Source: Roseicyclus persicicus | Lineage (GTDB): Bacteria; Pseudomonadota; Alphaproteobacteria; Rhodobacterales; Rhodobacteraceae | Length of the DNA stretch: 64,000 nucleotides | NCBI RefSeq assembly: GCF_012395815.1 | Contig: NZ_JAAZQQ010000006.1 | Coordinates: 62,001-126,000, forward strand | Reading direction: 5' to 3' | In this document: positions 8,324 through 18,747 of the stretch, piece by piece | Numbering within the stretch: the first letter of the stretch is position 1 | Layout: each line of letters starts with the position of its first letter | Notes under the pieces: generated by a model | Seen by the model: only the letters and a program-made list of their open reading frames with translations | What the model was told of the DNA's origin: nothing | Databases searched by the model: none | Program-made: the position numbers and the translations under genes

Positions 8324-9364
8324 TCACATGCCGCCCATGGTCACTTCGTTGGCGACGGTGGCCTGCACCTCGGCCAGCTCCGGGTCGGAGACGAGGCCGT
8401 AGGCCGCCAGCGGGCCGAAGGGGCCGGCGATGTCGTCGGAGACGAAGAACTCGGCGTATTCCTTCAGGCCGGGGATCACGCCGATGTGGGCCGCCTTGAT
8501 GTAGAAGAACAGCGGGCGCGACACCGGGTAGTCGCCCGAGGCGATCGTCTCGACGGTGGGCTCGATGCCCGACATCGTGGCGACCTGCAGGCGGTCGGTG
8601 TTGTTCTGGTAGAAGGCGAGGCCGAACACGCCGATCCCCTCGGGGTTGGCGGCGATGCGGGCCAGCGTCTCGGTGTAGTCGCCGTCGATGTCGACCGACA
8701 CGCCGTCGGCGCGGATCTCCATGCAGGCTTCCTCGGCGGCGTCCTCGTCCATGCCCATGGCGGTCATGGCGGCCAGCGCGCCCGAATCCTCGCAGCCCTG
8801 CAGGATCACGTTGAGGTCGAACACCTCGCGGGTGCCGTGGCGGGTGCCGGGGATGTAGGCGGCGATGCCCTGCGCGGGCAGGTCGGCGCGGACCTGGTCC
8901 CAGCTGGTGTTCGGGTTGGCGACCATGGCGCCGTCGACCGGCAGGTTCGCGGCCAGCGCGAGGTACCAGTCGGACGGGGTGAACGCGAAGGACGGGCCGT
9001 TGATGTCGCTGGCGAAGACGATGCCGTCATAGCCGAAGCGGACCTCGATGATGTCGGTCACGCCATTGGCGGCGCAGGTCTCCAGCTCCGACTCGCGGAT
9101 GCTGCGCGAGGAGTTGGCGATGTCGATGGTGTTCTCGCCGACGCCCTCGCAGAAGCGGCGCAGACCGGTCGAGGAGCCGCCCGATTCGACCACCGGGGTC
9201 GGGAAATCGAAGTTCTCGCCGAAGGCTTCGGCGACGATCGAGGCGTAGGGCAGCACCGTCGAGGAGCCGGCGATCTGCACGTTGTCGCGGCTCTGGGCCA
9301 CGGCACCGGTGGCGGACACGGCGGCGACGGCCAGCGCCGACACGGAAAGTTTTGCGAGCGACAT
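8324..9364 (-). CDS. pstS: Phosphate-binding periplasmic protein
   Basis: The periplasmic receptor that delivers phosphate to PstCA, 346 residues. An N-terminal Sec signal (SLAKLSVSALAVAAVSATG, then AVAQ) is followed by the mature protein. Phosphate-loop features are IAGSSTVLPYA, ESGGSSTGLRRFCEG and DIANSSRSIRESELE; PGTRHGTREVF and GDYPVSRPLFFYI lie further on. The ATG at 9364 has AGGAG six bases upstream; more upstream in-frame starts lack a ribosome site and would spoil the signal peptide. A triple Pho box precedes it. Confidence 0.95.
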   Translation of the reverse strand: MSLAKLSVSALAVAAVSATGAVAQSRDNVQIAGSSTVLPYASIVAEAFGENFDFPTPVVESGGSSTGLRRFCEGVGENTIDIANSSRSIRESELETCAANGVTDIIEVRFGYDGIVFASDINGPSFAFTPSDWYLALAANLPVDGAMVANPNTSWDQVRADLPAQGIAAYIPGTRHGTREVFDLNVILQGCEDSGALAAMTAMGMDEDAAEEACMEIRADGVSVDIDGDYTETLARIAANPEGIGVFGLAFYQNNTDRLQVATMSGIEPTVETIASGDYPVSRPLFFYIKAAHIGVIPGLKEYAEFFVSDDIAGPFGPLAAYGLVSDPELAEVQATVANEVTMGGM

Positions 9365-9448
9365 GAAGCTCTCCTGAGGTTTGTCAGTCATCCCGGATGC
9401 AGCCGAACGCGCATCCTTGGGCCGCCGGGTATCGGTCGCGCGCAATGC

Positions 9449-9481
9449 TTTTGTGACGGATACGTAACAGTTTCATGACAG
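9449..9481 (-). promoter_or_regulatory. Pho box with three 11-bp-spaced repeats, pstS promoter
   Basis: Reading the minus strand, CTGTCAT (9481-9475), CTGTTAC (9470-9464) and CCGTCAC (9459-9453) recur every 11 bases with GAAA, GTAT and AAAA spacers. This is the PhoB half-site pattern (CTGTCAT plus a 4-base AT-rich gap) three times over. The first base lies 117 bases upstream of the pstS ATG, inside the phoR-pstS gap. Confidence 0.88.
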
Positions 9482-9540
9482 CCGCCGCCCCTGCCCCGCC
9501 GCCGGTGCCGCGGGCTGCCCGGCCGGCGCCGGCCAAGCCC

Positions 9541-10623
9541 CTATTCCGGCGGCAAAAGCACCGTGAAAACGCTGCCTTGCCCGGGGCGGGAGTCGATCCG
9601 CAGCCGGCCGCGGTGGCGGTTGACGATGTGCTTCACGATGGCAAGCCCCAGCCCCGTGCCGCCCATGGCGCGGCTGCGGTGGGTGTCGACGCGGTAGAAT
9701 CGCTCGGTGAGTCGCGGCAGGTGCAGCGGGTCGATGCCCTCGCCCCGGTCGATCACCTCGACCGACAGCACCGGCCCCTTGAGGTTGCCCGACCCCTCCC
9801 GCCAGCCCAGCCGCAGGGTCACGGGCTTGCCCGCGCCGCCGTATTTCAGCGCGTTCTCGGTCAGGTTCAGGAACACCTGCATCAGCTGGTCGCGGTCGCC
9901 CTTGAGGCGGTAGCCCTCGGCCACGCGCGCGTGGATCAGGCCCGGGTCGGGCGGCAGCGTCTCCAGCGCCAGCGCGTTGCCGCGGTCCTCGGCGGTGGGC
10001 TTCAGCGCGGCGATCACGCCCTCCAGCACCGCCTTGAGGTCGACCTCGGTCGAGGGGCGCTGGCGCTCCTGCGCCTCGACGCGGCTGAGCGACAGCAGGT
10101 CCGAGACCAGCCGGTTCATGCGCCGCGCCTCGGCCTCCATGATGCCGAGGAACCGCTCGCGCGCGGCGGTGTCGTCCTTTGCGGGGCCGCGCAGCGTCTC
10201 GATGAAGCCCAGCACGGCCGTCAGGGGCGTGCGCAGCTCGTGGCTGACGTTCGCCACGAAGTCGCGGCGCATCTCCTCGGCCTCGCGCAGATGGGTGACG
10301 TCGGTGAAATGCAGCATCAGCGCCCGCTGCCCGCGCGGGCCGGCGGGGCCGGTGGGCGTGATCCGCACGCGGAACTGGGTCTCGCCGGTCTGGTCGGTCA
10401 GCTGCAGCCGCGCCTCGCCCGGGGCGCCGCCGGCCTGCACCGCCTCGATCCGGCCCAGAAGCCCCGGCTGCCGCAGCACCGTGGCGCAGCTGCGGCCCAC
10501 GATCCAGTCGCCGAGCAGCGCCCGGGCGGCCGGATTCGCCAGCGCCACCTCGCCCTCGGCGGACAGGTAGAGCATCGGCTCCGGCACCGCCTCCATCACC
10601 TCTGCCAGCGTTCCCTCGGTCAT
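9541..10623 (-). CDS. phoR: Phosphate regulon sensor histidine kinase PhoR (no membrane anchor)
   Basis: A 360-residue histidine kinase that phosphorylates PhoB when phosphate is low. A PAS-like domain (~5-115, EPMLYLSAEGEVALANPAA) is followed by HisKA (~125-190) with the phospho-acceptor His in RDFVANVSHELRTPLTAVLG. The HATPase domain has N-box NLTENALKYG, G1 DRGEGI and G2 GTGLGLAIVKHIVNRHRG. No transmembrane helix precedes the PAS domain, unlike E. coli PhoR. The start at 10623 has GGAG about 11 bases upstream; in-frame residues further upstream look noncoding. Confidence 0.93.
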   Translation of the reverse strand: MTEGTLAEVMEAVPEPMLYLSAEGEVALANPAARALLGDWIVGRSCATVLRQPGLLGRIEAVQAGGAPGEARLQLTDQTGETQFRVRITPTGPAGPRGQRALMLHFTDVTHLREAEEMRRDFVANVSHELRTPLTAVLGFIETLRGPAKDDTAARERFLGIMEAEARRMNRLVSDLLSLSRVEAQERQRPSTEVDLKAVLEGVIAALKPTAEDRGNALALETLPPDPGLIHARVAEGYRLKGDRDQLMQVFLNLTENALKYGGAGKPVTLRLGWREGSGNLKGPVLSVEVIDRGEGIDPLHLPRLTERFYRVDTHRSRAMGGTGLGLAIVKHIVNRHRGRLRIDSRPGQGSVFTVLLPPE

Positions 10624-10825
10624 CGCGCGACATCTCCGGCACTCGCCCTGCCCATGGCTGTGACGCAAATGCCCGGGCTTGGCAACGCCGGCGAATATGT
10701 TGCATCCGTAGAAGTTATCTTTGCCAAAGAAAGGATTATCCGCTAGCTTCCGGGGTGTCGACCTTGGGCGGCAGGCGACCGGGGGCCACGACGGCGTGGC
10801 CCGACATGTCTTCAACCGCCCGTGA

Positions 10826-11257
10826 ATGGTGCAGAAAATGGACGGACGAGACAGGCGTCAGATGACGCCGGCCAATCGCTCGGACGCGTCGTGTGAGTCT
10901 TCCGCGCAGCGGGTCTTGGCCGTCGCGCTCAGCCCCGAGGCCCTGACCGGCCTTCCCCGGCACGTGCTGTCGCCCGACTCGCGCATCCGCCGGATCGCCT
11001 ACGACCGGCTCGCCGACGAGGCGCTGGCCGGGCCCGAGGCCCCTGCCCTCGTGCTCGCGCCCCTGCTGACCCCGGTGTTCGACGCGCTCGACCTCGCGCG
11101 CCTTCTGACGCAGGCGGGCTACCGCGGCCGCTACCTGGCGCTGGTCGACCGGCTGCCGAGCGCCAACCTGATCCGCCGCGAGGTGGCGGCGCAGTCGCCG
11201 AACCTGAATTTCGACGTCATCATCCTCGACGGCTCCTCGCCGCTGCATTCGCTGTGA
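10826..11257 (+). CDS. Hypothetical protein, coupled to the next gene
   Basis: A 143-residue protein I do not recognise. It has no signal peptide or membrane helix. The central part alternates hydrophobic strands and helices (RVLAVALSP, APALVLAPLLTPVFDALDL, GRYLALVDRLP, FDVIIL), which resembles a degenerate receiver-like alpha/beta fold; that is only an impression. Starts are uncertain: ATGs occur at 10826, 10838 and 10862, none with a good ribosome site. The stop overlaps the GTG of the following gene (GTGA), so the two are probably coupled. It is divergent from phoR. Confidence 0.6.
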   Translation: MVQKMDGRDRRQMTPANRSDASCESSAQRVLAVALSPEALTGLPRHVLSPDSRIRRIAYDRLADEALAGPEAPALVLAPLLTPVFDALDLARLLTQAGYRGRYLALVDRLPSANLIRREVAAQSPNLNFDVIILDGSSPLHSL

Positions 11258-11622
11258 GGGGGCTGGCCGGCATCCTGCTGGCCGCGGGGCTGGCCGCGCC
11301 CGCCGCGGGGCAGAGCCTGCTCGACCGGGTGCAGGGGCTGTACTACCCCGACCTGCCGGGGACGCGCTGGGATTGCCGGACGCTGGGGGGCGACGGCGGC
11401 GCGCTCGGCGTGGTCGGGGCGCAGGTCATCGGGGTGGAGACCACCTGCACCCTGTCCGAGCCGTTCCCGATTCCCGGCATGGACGCGGTGCGGTTCCGCG
11501 CCACCTGCGCCGGCGAGGGCACCACCTGGGACGGCGGCTACCGCATCGTGATGCCGACCGACCGGGGCCTGTTGCAGGTCGTCGAGGGCAACGCCTACGA
11601 ATGGCTGCGCTGCCCCGGCTGA
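11254..11622 (+). CDS. Hypothetical secreted small protein
   Basis: A 122-residue protein of unknown function with an N-terminal signal-like segment (GLAGILLAAGLAAPAAG, cleavage near AAG-QS). The mature part has four cysteines (DCRTLGG, TTCTLSE, RATCAGEG, WLRCPG), consistent with two periplasmic disulfides. The GTG start overlaps the upstream stop, and no better start exists. It converges on the trans-sulfuration gene with only 7 bases between them. The cysteine spacing differs from that of the three small proteins at 39.5-40.7 kb. Confidence 0.7.
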   Translation: MRGLAGILLAAGLAAPAAGQSLLDRVQGLYYPDLPGTRWDCRTLGGDGGALGVVGAQVIGVETTCTLSEPFPIPGMDAVRFRATCAGEGTTWDGGYRIVMPTDRGLLQVVEGNAYEWLRCPG

Positions 11623-11629
11623 CGCCCGG

Positions 11630-12817
11630 TCAGACCGCCGCCAGCCCGGCCTCGAAATCCGCGGTCAGGAGCCCGAGATCCTCGATCCCCACCGAGACGC
11701 GGAAGAACCCGTCGGTGATGCCGAGCGCGGCGCGCCCCTCGGGCGTCAGGCCCCGGTGCGAGGACGACGGCGGGTGGCTGAGCGTGGTGCCCACGTCGCC
11801 TAGCGTCGGGGCAAAGGCCATCTGCGGCATCGCCTCGACCATCCGGTTCGCCGCCGCCGCATCGCCGTGGATGCGGAAGCTGACCATGTTGCCGTAACGC
11901 CCGTTCAGCAGCGCCGCGGCGAGCGCATGGTCGGGGTGGTCGGCACGGCCCGGATACAGCACCTGCGCCACCTTGGGCTGGTCGGCCAGCCAGTCGGCCA
12001 GCGCGCGGGCGTTCGCCTCGGCCCGGTCGAAGCGCAGCGGGAAGGTATAGAGCCCGCGCTCGGCCAGCCAGCATTCGTAGGGGCTGGGCGTCAGGCCGGT
12101 GGTCACGGCGAAGTCGTAGATCGCCTTGCGGTCGGCGGGATCGCGGGCCGCGACATAGCCAAGCGTCACGTCGGAATGGCCGGCCAGCAGCTTGGTGACG
12201 GAATGGATCACGATGTCGGCGCCGTGGTCGAAGGGCCGGTAGCCGATCGGCGTGGTGAAGGTGTTGTCGACCGCGACGCGCACGCCCGCCTCCTTCGCCA
12301 CGGCGAGGATGCCCTCCATGTCGGCTACCCGCAGCGTGGGGTTCGACACGACCTCGACGAGGATCATCTTGGTCTCGGGCCGGATCGCGGCGCGCAGCGC
12401 CTCGGGTTTCGTCGGGTCGACCACGGTGGTGCCGATGCCGAAGCGGGCGAGGTCCTGGTGCATCAGGCGCAGCGACCGGCCATAGAGCTGGTCGGCCCCG
12501 ATGATGTGGTCGCCCGCGCCCAGCAGCCCCATGATCGCCGCCGTCACCGCCGACATGCCCGAGCCGGTGATCAGGCCGCCCTCGGCGCCTTCCAGCATGT
12601 CGATCTTCTGCGCCAGCAGCGTGGCGTTGGGGTGCCCCTCGCGGGCGTAGGTGTAGCCCTGCGCGCGGCCCTCGTACTGGGCGTGCAGCATGTCGATCGA
12701 GGGCGAGGCGTAGACCACCGAGGGCTGGATCGGGGTGACGACCGCGCGGCTGACGCCTTCGCGGAGGGGCATCCGGCGGACAAGCGTCTGGGGGCGGTCG
12801 TTGCGGCGGTCGGTCAT
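11630..12817 (-). CDS. Trans-sulfuration family PLP enzyme (cystathionine beta-lyase/gamma-synthase type)
   Basis: A 395-residue Cys/Met-metabolism PLP enzyme, fold type I, cytoplasmic. Visible are YTYAREGHPNATLLAQK, the GSGMSAVTAAIMGLL phosphate-binding loop, VDNTFTTPIGYRPFDHGADI and the PLP lysine in VIHSVTKLLAGHSDVTLG. The C-terminus has GTTLSHPPSSSHR, with the usual SLxxHP variant. Cystathionine beta-lyase, gamma-synthase and methionine gamma-lyase cannot be told apart by eye. The ATG at 12817 is favoured by GGAG five to six bases upstream; an ATG at 12835 is the alternative. Confidence 0.88.
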   Translation of the reverse strand: MTDRRNDRPQTLVRRMPLREGVSRAVVTPIQPSVVYASPSIDMLHAQYEGRAQGYTYAREGHPNATLLAQKIDMLEGAEGGLITGSGMSAVTAAIMGLLGAGDHIIGADQLYGRSLRLMHQDLARFGIGTTVVDPTKPEALRAAIRPETKMILVEVVSNPTLRVADMEGILAVAKEAGVRVAVDNTFTTPIGYRPFDHGADIVIHSVTKLLAGHSDVTLGYVAARDPADRKAIYDFAVTTGLTPSPYECWLAERGLYTFPLRFDRAEANARALADWLADQPKVAQVLYPGRADHPDHALAAALLNGRYGNMVSFRIHGDAAAANRMVEAMPQMAFAPTLGDVGTTLSHPPSSSHRGLTPEGRAALGITDGFFRVSVGIEDLGLLTADFEAGLAAV

Positions 12818-12838
12818 GTCGTCTCCATCAGTCATGCG

Positions 12839-12862
12839 GCCGAATTTTCTAGAAAATTCGGC
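12839..12862. repeat. Perfect 24-bp palindrome in an AT-rich island
   Basis: The sequence from 12839 to 12862 is a perfect self-complementary palindrome centred on CTAG (arms GCCGAATTTTCT / AGAAAATTCGGC). It lies just upstream of the trans-sulfuration gene and after the proA stop. It may be a cruciform, an operator or a terminator arm. Confidence 0.85.
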
Positions 12863-12869
12863 GAAAAGG

Positions 12870-12889
12870 AAAATCTTCCAGAAGATTTT
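12870..12889 (-). terminator. Stem-loop directly after the proA stop codon
   Basis: AAAATCTTC (12870-12878) and GAAGATTTT (12881-12889) form a nine-base stem with a two-base centre that cannot close without opening some pairs. It begins one base after the proA stop, and CCTTTTC follows on the transcribed strand. It is AT-rich, and the T-rich flank supports a terminator role. Confidence 0.6.
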
Positions 12890-14170
12890 TCAGGGGCGGG
12901 TCGTGCCGTCTCCGGTCACGAGATACTTGAACGAGGTCAGCTGCTCGGCGCCCACGGGTCCGCGGGCGTGCAGCTTGCCGGTGGCGATGCCGATCTCGGC
13001 CCCCATCCCGAACTCGCCGCCATCGGCGAACTGGGTCGAGGCGTTGCGCATCAGGATCGCGCTGTCGAGCCGCTGGAAGAACCGCTCGGCCGCGGCGTCG
13101 TCCTCGGTCAGGATGCTCTCGGTGTGGCTGGACCCGTAGCGGCGGATGTGGGCGATGGCGTCGTCGATGTCGTCGACCACGCGCGCGGCGATGACCATGT
13201 CGAGAAACTCGCGGCCCCAGTCGTCCTCCTGCGCGGGCACCACGCCCGGGATCTTCTGCAAGATCGCGTCGCCCCGCACCTCGACGCCCGCGTCGACCAG
13301 CGCGCGCACCACGCCCTGCCCGATCGTGTCCGCCACGTCGCGGTGGATCAGCAGGCATTCGGCGGCGCCGCAGATGCCGGTGCGGCGCGTCTTGGCGTTC
13401 AGCGTCACCCGCAGCGCCTTTTCGGGGTCGGCGGCGCGGTCGATGTAGATGTGGCAGATGCCCTCGAGATGCGCGAAGACCGGCACCCGCGCCTCGGCCT
13501 GCACCAGCCCCACGAGGCCCTTGCCGCCGCGGGGCACGATCACGTCCACGAACCCGGTCATGGTCAGGAGCTCGCGCACCGCCGCCCGGTCGCGGGTCGG
13601 CACCAGCTGCACCGCGTCCTCGGGCAGGCCCGCGGCGCGCAGCCCGTCCTTGAGGCAGTCGACCAGCACGCCCGAGGAATGGAAGCTCTCGGAGCCGCCG
13701 CGCAGGATCACCGCGTTGCCCGACTTCAGGCACAGCGCGCCGGCGTCGGCGGTCACGTTGGGGCGGCTTTCGTAGATCACCCCGATGACGCCGAGCGGCG
13801 TGCGCACGCGGCGGATGTGCAGGCCCGAGGGCATGTCCCATTCGGCCATCACCGAGCCCACGGGATCGGCCTGCGCCGCCACGGCGCGCAGGCCGGCCAC
13901 GATGCCCGCGATGCGGCCCGCGTCGAGCCGGAGCCGGTCGAGCATCGCCGCCGACAGCCCCTTGTCGCGCCCGAAGTCCATGTCCTTGTCATTGGCCGCG
14001 ACGATCTCGTCGGCCCGCGCCTCGACCGCGGCGGCCGCGGCCCCGAGCGCCCGCGCCTTGGCCTCGGACGACGCGAAGGCCAGCTCGGCCGCGGCGGACC
14101 GCGCCCGCGCCCCGATCTCGCGCATCAGGCCGGGGATGTCCTGGGCGGCGTCGGGGGTCAGGTCGTTCAT
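12890..14170 (-). CDS. proA: Gamma-glutamyl phosphate reductase
   Basis: A 426-residue cytoplasmic aldehyde-dehydrogenase-fold enzyme that reduces gamma-glutamyl phosphate to glutamate semialdehyde, the second step of proline synthesis. Landmarks are [40 protein letters not shown], the NADP region [12 protein letters not shown], and the catalytic Cys in [17 protein letters not shown]. Near the end come [12 protein letters not shown] and [19 protein letters not shown]. It is the last gene of the obgE-proB-14242 gene-proA run. Length is typical. Confidence 0.96.
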   Translation of the reverse strand: MNDLTPDAAQDIPGLMREIGARARSAAAELAFASSEAKARALGAAAAAVEARADEIVAANDKDMDFGRDKGLSAAMLDRLRLDAGRIAGIVAGLRAVAAQADPVGSVMAEWDMPSGLHIRRVRTPLGVIGVIYESRPNVTADAGALCLKSGNAVILRGGSESFHSSGVLVDCLKDGLRAAGLPEDAVQLVPTRDRAAVRELLTMTGFVDVIVPRGGKGLVGLVQAEARVPVFAHLEGICHIYIDRAADPEKALRVTLNAKTRRTGICGAAECLLIHRDVADTIGQGVVRALVDAGVEVRGDAILQKIPGVVPAQEDDWGREFLDMVIAARVVDDIDDAIAHIRRYGSSHTESILTEDDAAAERFFQRLDSAILMRNASTQFADGGEFGMGAEIGIATGKLHARGPVGAEQLTSFKYLVTGDGTTRP

Positions 14171-14207
14171 GGCGGGCCTCGGGGTCGGGTGGAGGGGGCA
14201 GGATAGG

Positions 14208-14228
14208 CGTATTTTCGGAAAGATGAAG
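14208..14228 (+). repeat. Dispersed intergenic repeat, short copy (a)
   Basis: CGTATTTTCGGAAAGATGAAG matches the core GTATTT-n-GAA-(n)-AAGATG shared by five other intergenic sites in the window (16952, 23051, 31343, 43091, 46669). This copy lacks the GC-rich hairpin arm. It lies between the 14242 gene stop and the proA start. Confidence 0.55.
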
Positions 14229-14241
14229 GGCGGACCGCGCG

Positions 14242-14769
14242 TCAGTCCGGGCGCGGCGGCGCCTCGGCCCGGTCGGTCAGGGTGTAGTCGCGGGCGATGC
14301 GGAAGACGCGGACCTCGTCTGCGCTTGTGTCCTGCAACGCCGCGATGGCAGCCTCGGCGCTGTCATGGGCGGCGAGCGTGATGAAGCGGCCGGGATGGTT
14401 GACGCTTTCGTAGGCGCGGCCGGCGGGTGCGGGCGCGGGGCCGTAGGTGGCGACGAGGAAGCGGCCGGCCTCGCCCGCGCGCGGGATCACCTGTTCGCCG
14501 ACCCGGATGCGGTAGGCGTCGAAGTGGATCTTGCGCCCGGCCGACTGGCTGGCGCGGTGGGTCGGGTCGGCCCGCCAGGCCGCCAGCGCCGCCTCGTCGG
14601 CCCAGAGCTGGTGCGACAGCAGGGCGTCCGGGTCGTCCAGCGGGCGGTAGCGGTCGAGGAACAGGAGGCCCTCGTGGCGGGCCAGCACCGGCTTCAGCCG
14701 CGCGACATGGTCGAAGTAGTGCACCATGTGCCCCGGCTTCGGCTGGACGTCGAAGAACAGGCCGTGCAT
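14242..14769 (-). CDS. Dimeric alpha-beta barrel (antibiotic-biosynthesis-monooxygenase-like) protein
   Basis: A 175-residue soluble protein that looks like two ferredoxin-like ABM half-barrels in tandem: ~1-95 ([52 protein letters not shown]) and ~100-165 ([30 protein letters not shown]). Members of this fold oxidise quinones, degrade haem or simply bind small molecules, and no catalytic residues can be assigned. It is inserted between proB and proA, 4 bases after the proB stop, so it is co-transcribed with the proline genes. Its link to proline synthesis is unknown. Confidence 0.75.
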   Translation of the reverse strand: MHGLFFDVQPKPGHMVHYFDHVARLKPVLARHEGLLFLDRYRPLDDPDALLSHQLWADEAALAAWRADPTHRASQSAGRKIHFDAYRIRVGEQVIPRAGEAGRFLVATYGPAPAPAGRAYESVNHPGRFITLAAHDSAEAAIAALQDTSADEVRVFRIARDYTLTDRAEAPPRPD

Positions 14770-14773
14770 CGCG

Positions 14774-17028
<2,255 letters not shown>

Positions 17029-17568
17029 CTACGCCAGCCGTTTCAGATAGGTCCAGGTTGCCACCTTGGCATTGCGCGCGACCGAGAAGGCCTCGGCATC
17101 GCCCAGGTAGTCGAAGCCCGCGTTGGTCAGCACCCGTGCCGAGCCCGGGTTGTCCTGGAACACGCTGGCGAAGATCGCCGTGTTGCCCAGCGGGTTGGCC
17201 GCGATCAGCCCGCGCACCGCCTCGGAGGCGAGCCCGGTGTTCCACATCGTGGGTGCCACCCAGTAGCCGATCTCGGACTGGTCGCGGTCCATCTGCTTGA
17301 GCGTGATCAGCCCCATCAGCTCCGACCCGCCCATCTCGGCCGCGTCCATCGCCCAGACGAACTCGGTCCGGTCGGGCCGGGTGGCGCGGGTCACGAACTG
17401 CTCGGCCGCGCCCGGCGGATAGGGGTGGGGAATCGTGGTCGTCATGTCGGCCACGCGCTTGTCGGACGCGTAGAAATGCACGAGCCCCGCATCCGAGGCC
17501 CTGAGCGACCTCAGCACCATGCGCGGTGTCTCGATCACGGCCTGCGCGACGATGGTTTCCTGTTTCAT
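17029..17568 (-). CDS. GNAT family N-acetyltransferase (RimJ/RimL-like)
   Basis: A 179-residue acetyl-CoA-dependent acetyltransferase. Typical of the RimJ/RimL group are the start IETPRMVLRSLRASDA, the strand MGLITLKQMDRDQSEIGYWV, the acetyl-CoA region MWNTGLASEAVRGLIA and the terminal FASVFQDNPGSARVLTNAGF. The ATG at 17568 has AGGA about 8 bases upstream. It sits between rpmA and obgE on the same strand, but a terminator precedes it. The substrate cannot be inferred. Confidence 0.88.
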   Translation of the reverse strand: MKQETIVAQAVIETPRMVLRSLRASDAGLVHFYASDKRVADMTTTIPHPYPPGAAEQFVTRATRPDRTEFVWAMDAAEMGGSELMGLITLKQMDRDQSEIGYWVAPTMWNTGLASEAVRGLIAANPLGNTAIFASVFQDNPGSARVLTNAGFDYLGDAEAFSVARNAKVATWTYLKRLA

Positions 17569-17662
17569 CTGTCGGTCCTCCTCCGAACCGGGCGTCTGCT
17601 CCCGCCTGCCTCTTGAGGTGGGTCCTCCGCAAGCCTCGCACAAGAACGTCACGAAATAGCGA

Positions 17663-17689
17663 AGGGGCCGGTCGATCCCGCCGGCCCCT
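17663..17689 (-). terminator. Terminator after rplU-rpmA
   Basis: AGGGGCCGG (17663-17671) pairs with CCGGCCCCT (17681-17689) across a nine-base loop, 32 bases after the rpmA stop. The downstream flank on the transcribed strand is only weakly T-rich (TCGCTATTTC). Confidence 0.65.
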
Positions 17690-17720
17690 CGTAACGCTCT
17701 GATCCGGCTGGAGTCAGCGG

Positions 17721-17990
17721 TTACTCGGCGGCCTCCGCCTCCGGAACCACGGAAATGAAGGTGCGGCCCTTCAGGCCCTTGGCAAAGGACACGCGACCCT
17801 CGACCACCGCGAAGATGGTGTGGTCCTTGCCCATGCCCACGCCGGTGCCGGGGTGCCACTTGGTCCCGCGCTGGCGCACGATGATGTTGCCCGGGATGAC
17901 CTCCTGGCCGCCGAACATCTTGACGCCGAGCCGACGGCCCGCGCTGTCGCGGCCGTTGCGGGAGCTGCCACCTGCTTTCTTGTGTGCCAT
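17721..17990 (-). CDS. rpmA: 50S ribosomal protein L27
   Basis: An 89-residue large-subunit protein whose N-terminal tail reaches the peptidyl-transferase centre. The sequence starts [20 protein letters not shown], with no N-terminal extension needing cleavage as in Firmicutes. It continues with [18 protein letters not shown] and the C-terminal strand region ending in [15 protein letters not shown]. It is 13 bases downstream of rplU and co-transcribed with it. Confidence 0.98.
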   Translation of the reverse strand: MAHKKAGGSSRNGRDSAGRRLGVKMFGGQEVIPGNIIVRQRGTKWHPGTGVGMGKDHTIFAVVEGRVSFAKGLKGRTFISVVPEAEAAE

Positions 17991-18003
17991 CTCGTCTCTC
18001 TCC

Positions 18004-18630
18004 TTAGCCCTGCGCCAGCGCCTTGGCCTGGTCGACCCAGCCTTCGCGCTCGATCCGGCCCTTGAAGTTCAGTTTCTCGTCGAAGGCCGCGATGTCCTCG
18101 GGGCCCCAGGCGGCGATCTGCGCGAAGCTGGTCACGCCGGCCTCGTGCAGCTTCTTCTCCAGCGCCGGGCCGACGCCCGACAGCGCCTTGAGGTCGTCGC
18201 CGGTGGCGGCGGCGGCCTTGGCGGCCTTCTTGGGTGCAGCCGCGGCGGGGGCGGCGGCAGCGGCGGCCGGGGCCGAGCCCGCGCCGATGGCGGCCTTGAC
18301 GCCGGTGGCGTCCGCGCCCGAGGCAAGGATGTCGGTGATCCGCACCAGCGTCAGCTTCTGGCGGTGGCCCTTGGTGCGCTGCGACGAATGCTTGCGGCGG
18401 CGCTTGACGTAGTGGATCAGCTTCTCGCCCTTGATCTGCTCGATCACGGTGGCCTGCACGGCCGCGCCGGTGATCATCGGGCTGCCCACGGTCGGGGTCT
18501 CGCCGCCAAGCATGAGAATCTCGTTGAACTGGACGGTGTCACCCGCCTCTGCAGCCAGCTTTTCCACGCGCAGGACGTCACCCGCCTGCACCTTGTACTG
18601 CTTGCCGCCCGTCTTCAGGACTGCGAACAT
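18004..18630 (-). CDS. rplU: 50S ribosomal protein L21 with C-terminal helix-hairpin-helix extension
   Basis: The first ~103 residues are a complete L21 ([47 protein letters not shown]). The protein is 208 residues, about twice the usual length. A low-complexity Ala/Pro/Lys linker (~115-145) leads to a compact C-terminal domain (~147-208) with the helix-hairpin-helix motif [19 protein letters not shown], followed by [17 protein letters not shown] and [15 protein letters not shown]. The tail resembles the one I recall on NuoE of related bacteria. The tail is continuous with L21, with no frameshift. Confidence 0.95.
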   Translation of the reverse strand: MFAVLKTGGKQYKVQAGDVLRVEKLAAEAGDTVQFNEILMLGGETPTVGSPMITGAAVQATVIEQIKGEKLIHYVKRRRKHSSQRTKGHRQKLTLVRITDILASGADATGVKAAIGAGSAPAAAAAAPAAAAPKKAAKAAAATGDDLKALSGVGPALEKKLHEAGVTSFAQIAAWGPEDIAAFDEKLNFKGRIEREGWVDQAKALAQG

Positions 18631-18747
18631 CGCAATCGGTTCCTTTTTCTGCCGCGCCCTGTGGCCCCTGCCGTGGCAGGCGTTGTCGGAGGGATCTCCG
18701 CCTCGGGCTGCGCGCCCCTCTCGGGACGTGTCACATCAAAACCCAAA

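Noticed and set aside
10718-10730. TCTTTG-C-CAAAGA as an operator between phoR and the hypothetical pair
   Set aside because: A single short inverted repeat with no adjacent regulator or promoter hexamers; mentioned only within a finding.
11254-11622. Secreted four-cysteine protein as a fourth member of the liv-operon trio
   Set aside because: It lacks C-x5-C-x5-C and GTCE; only the number of cysteines is similar.
11867-14206. A 779-codon plus-strand frame opposite the trans-sulfuration gene and proA
   Set aside because: Antisense shadow crossing two genes and their palindromic gap; low-complexity translation.
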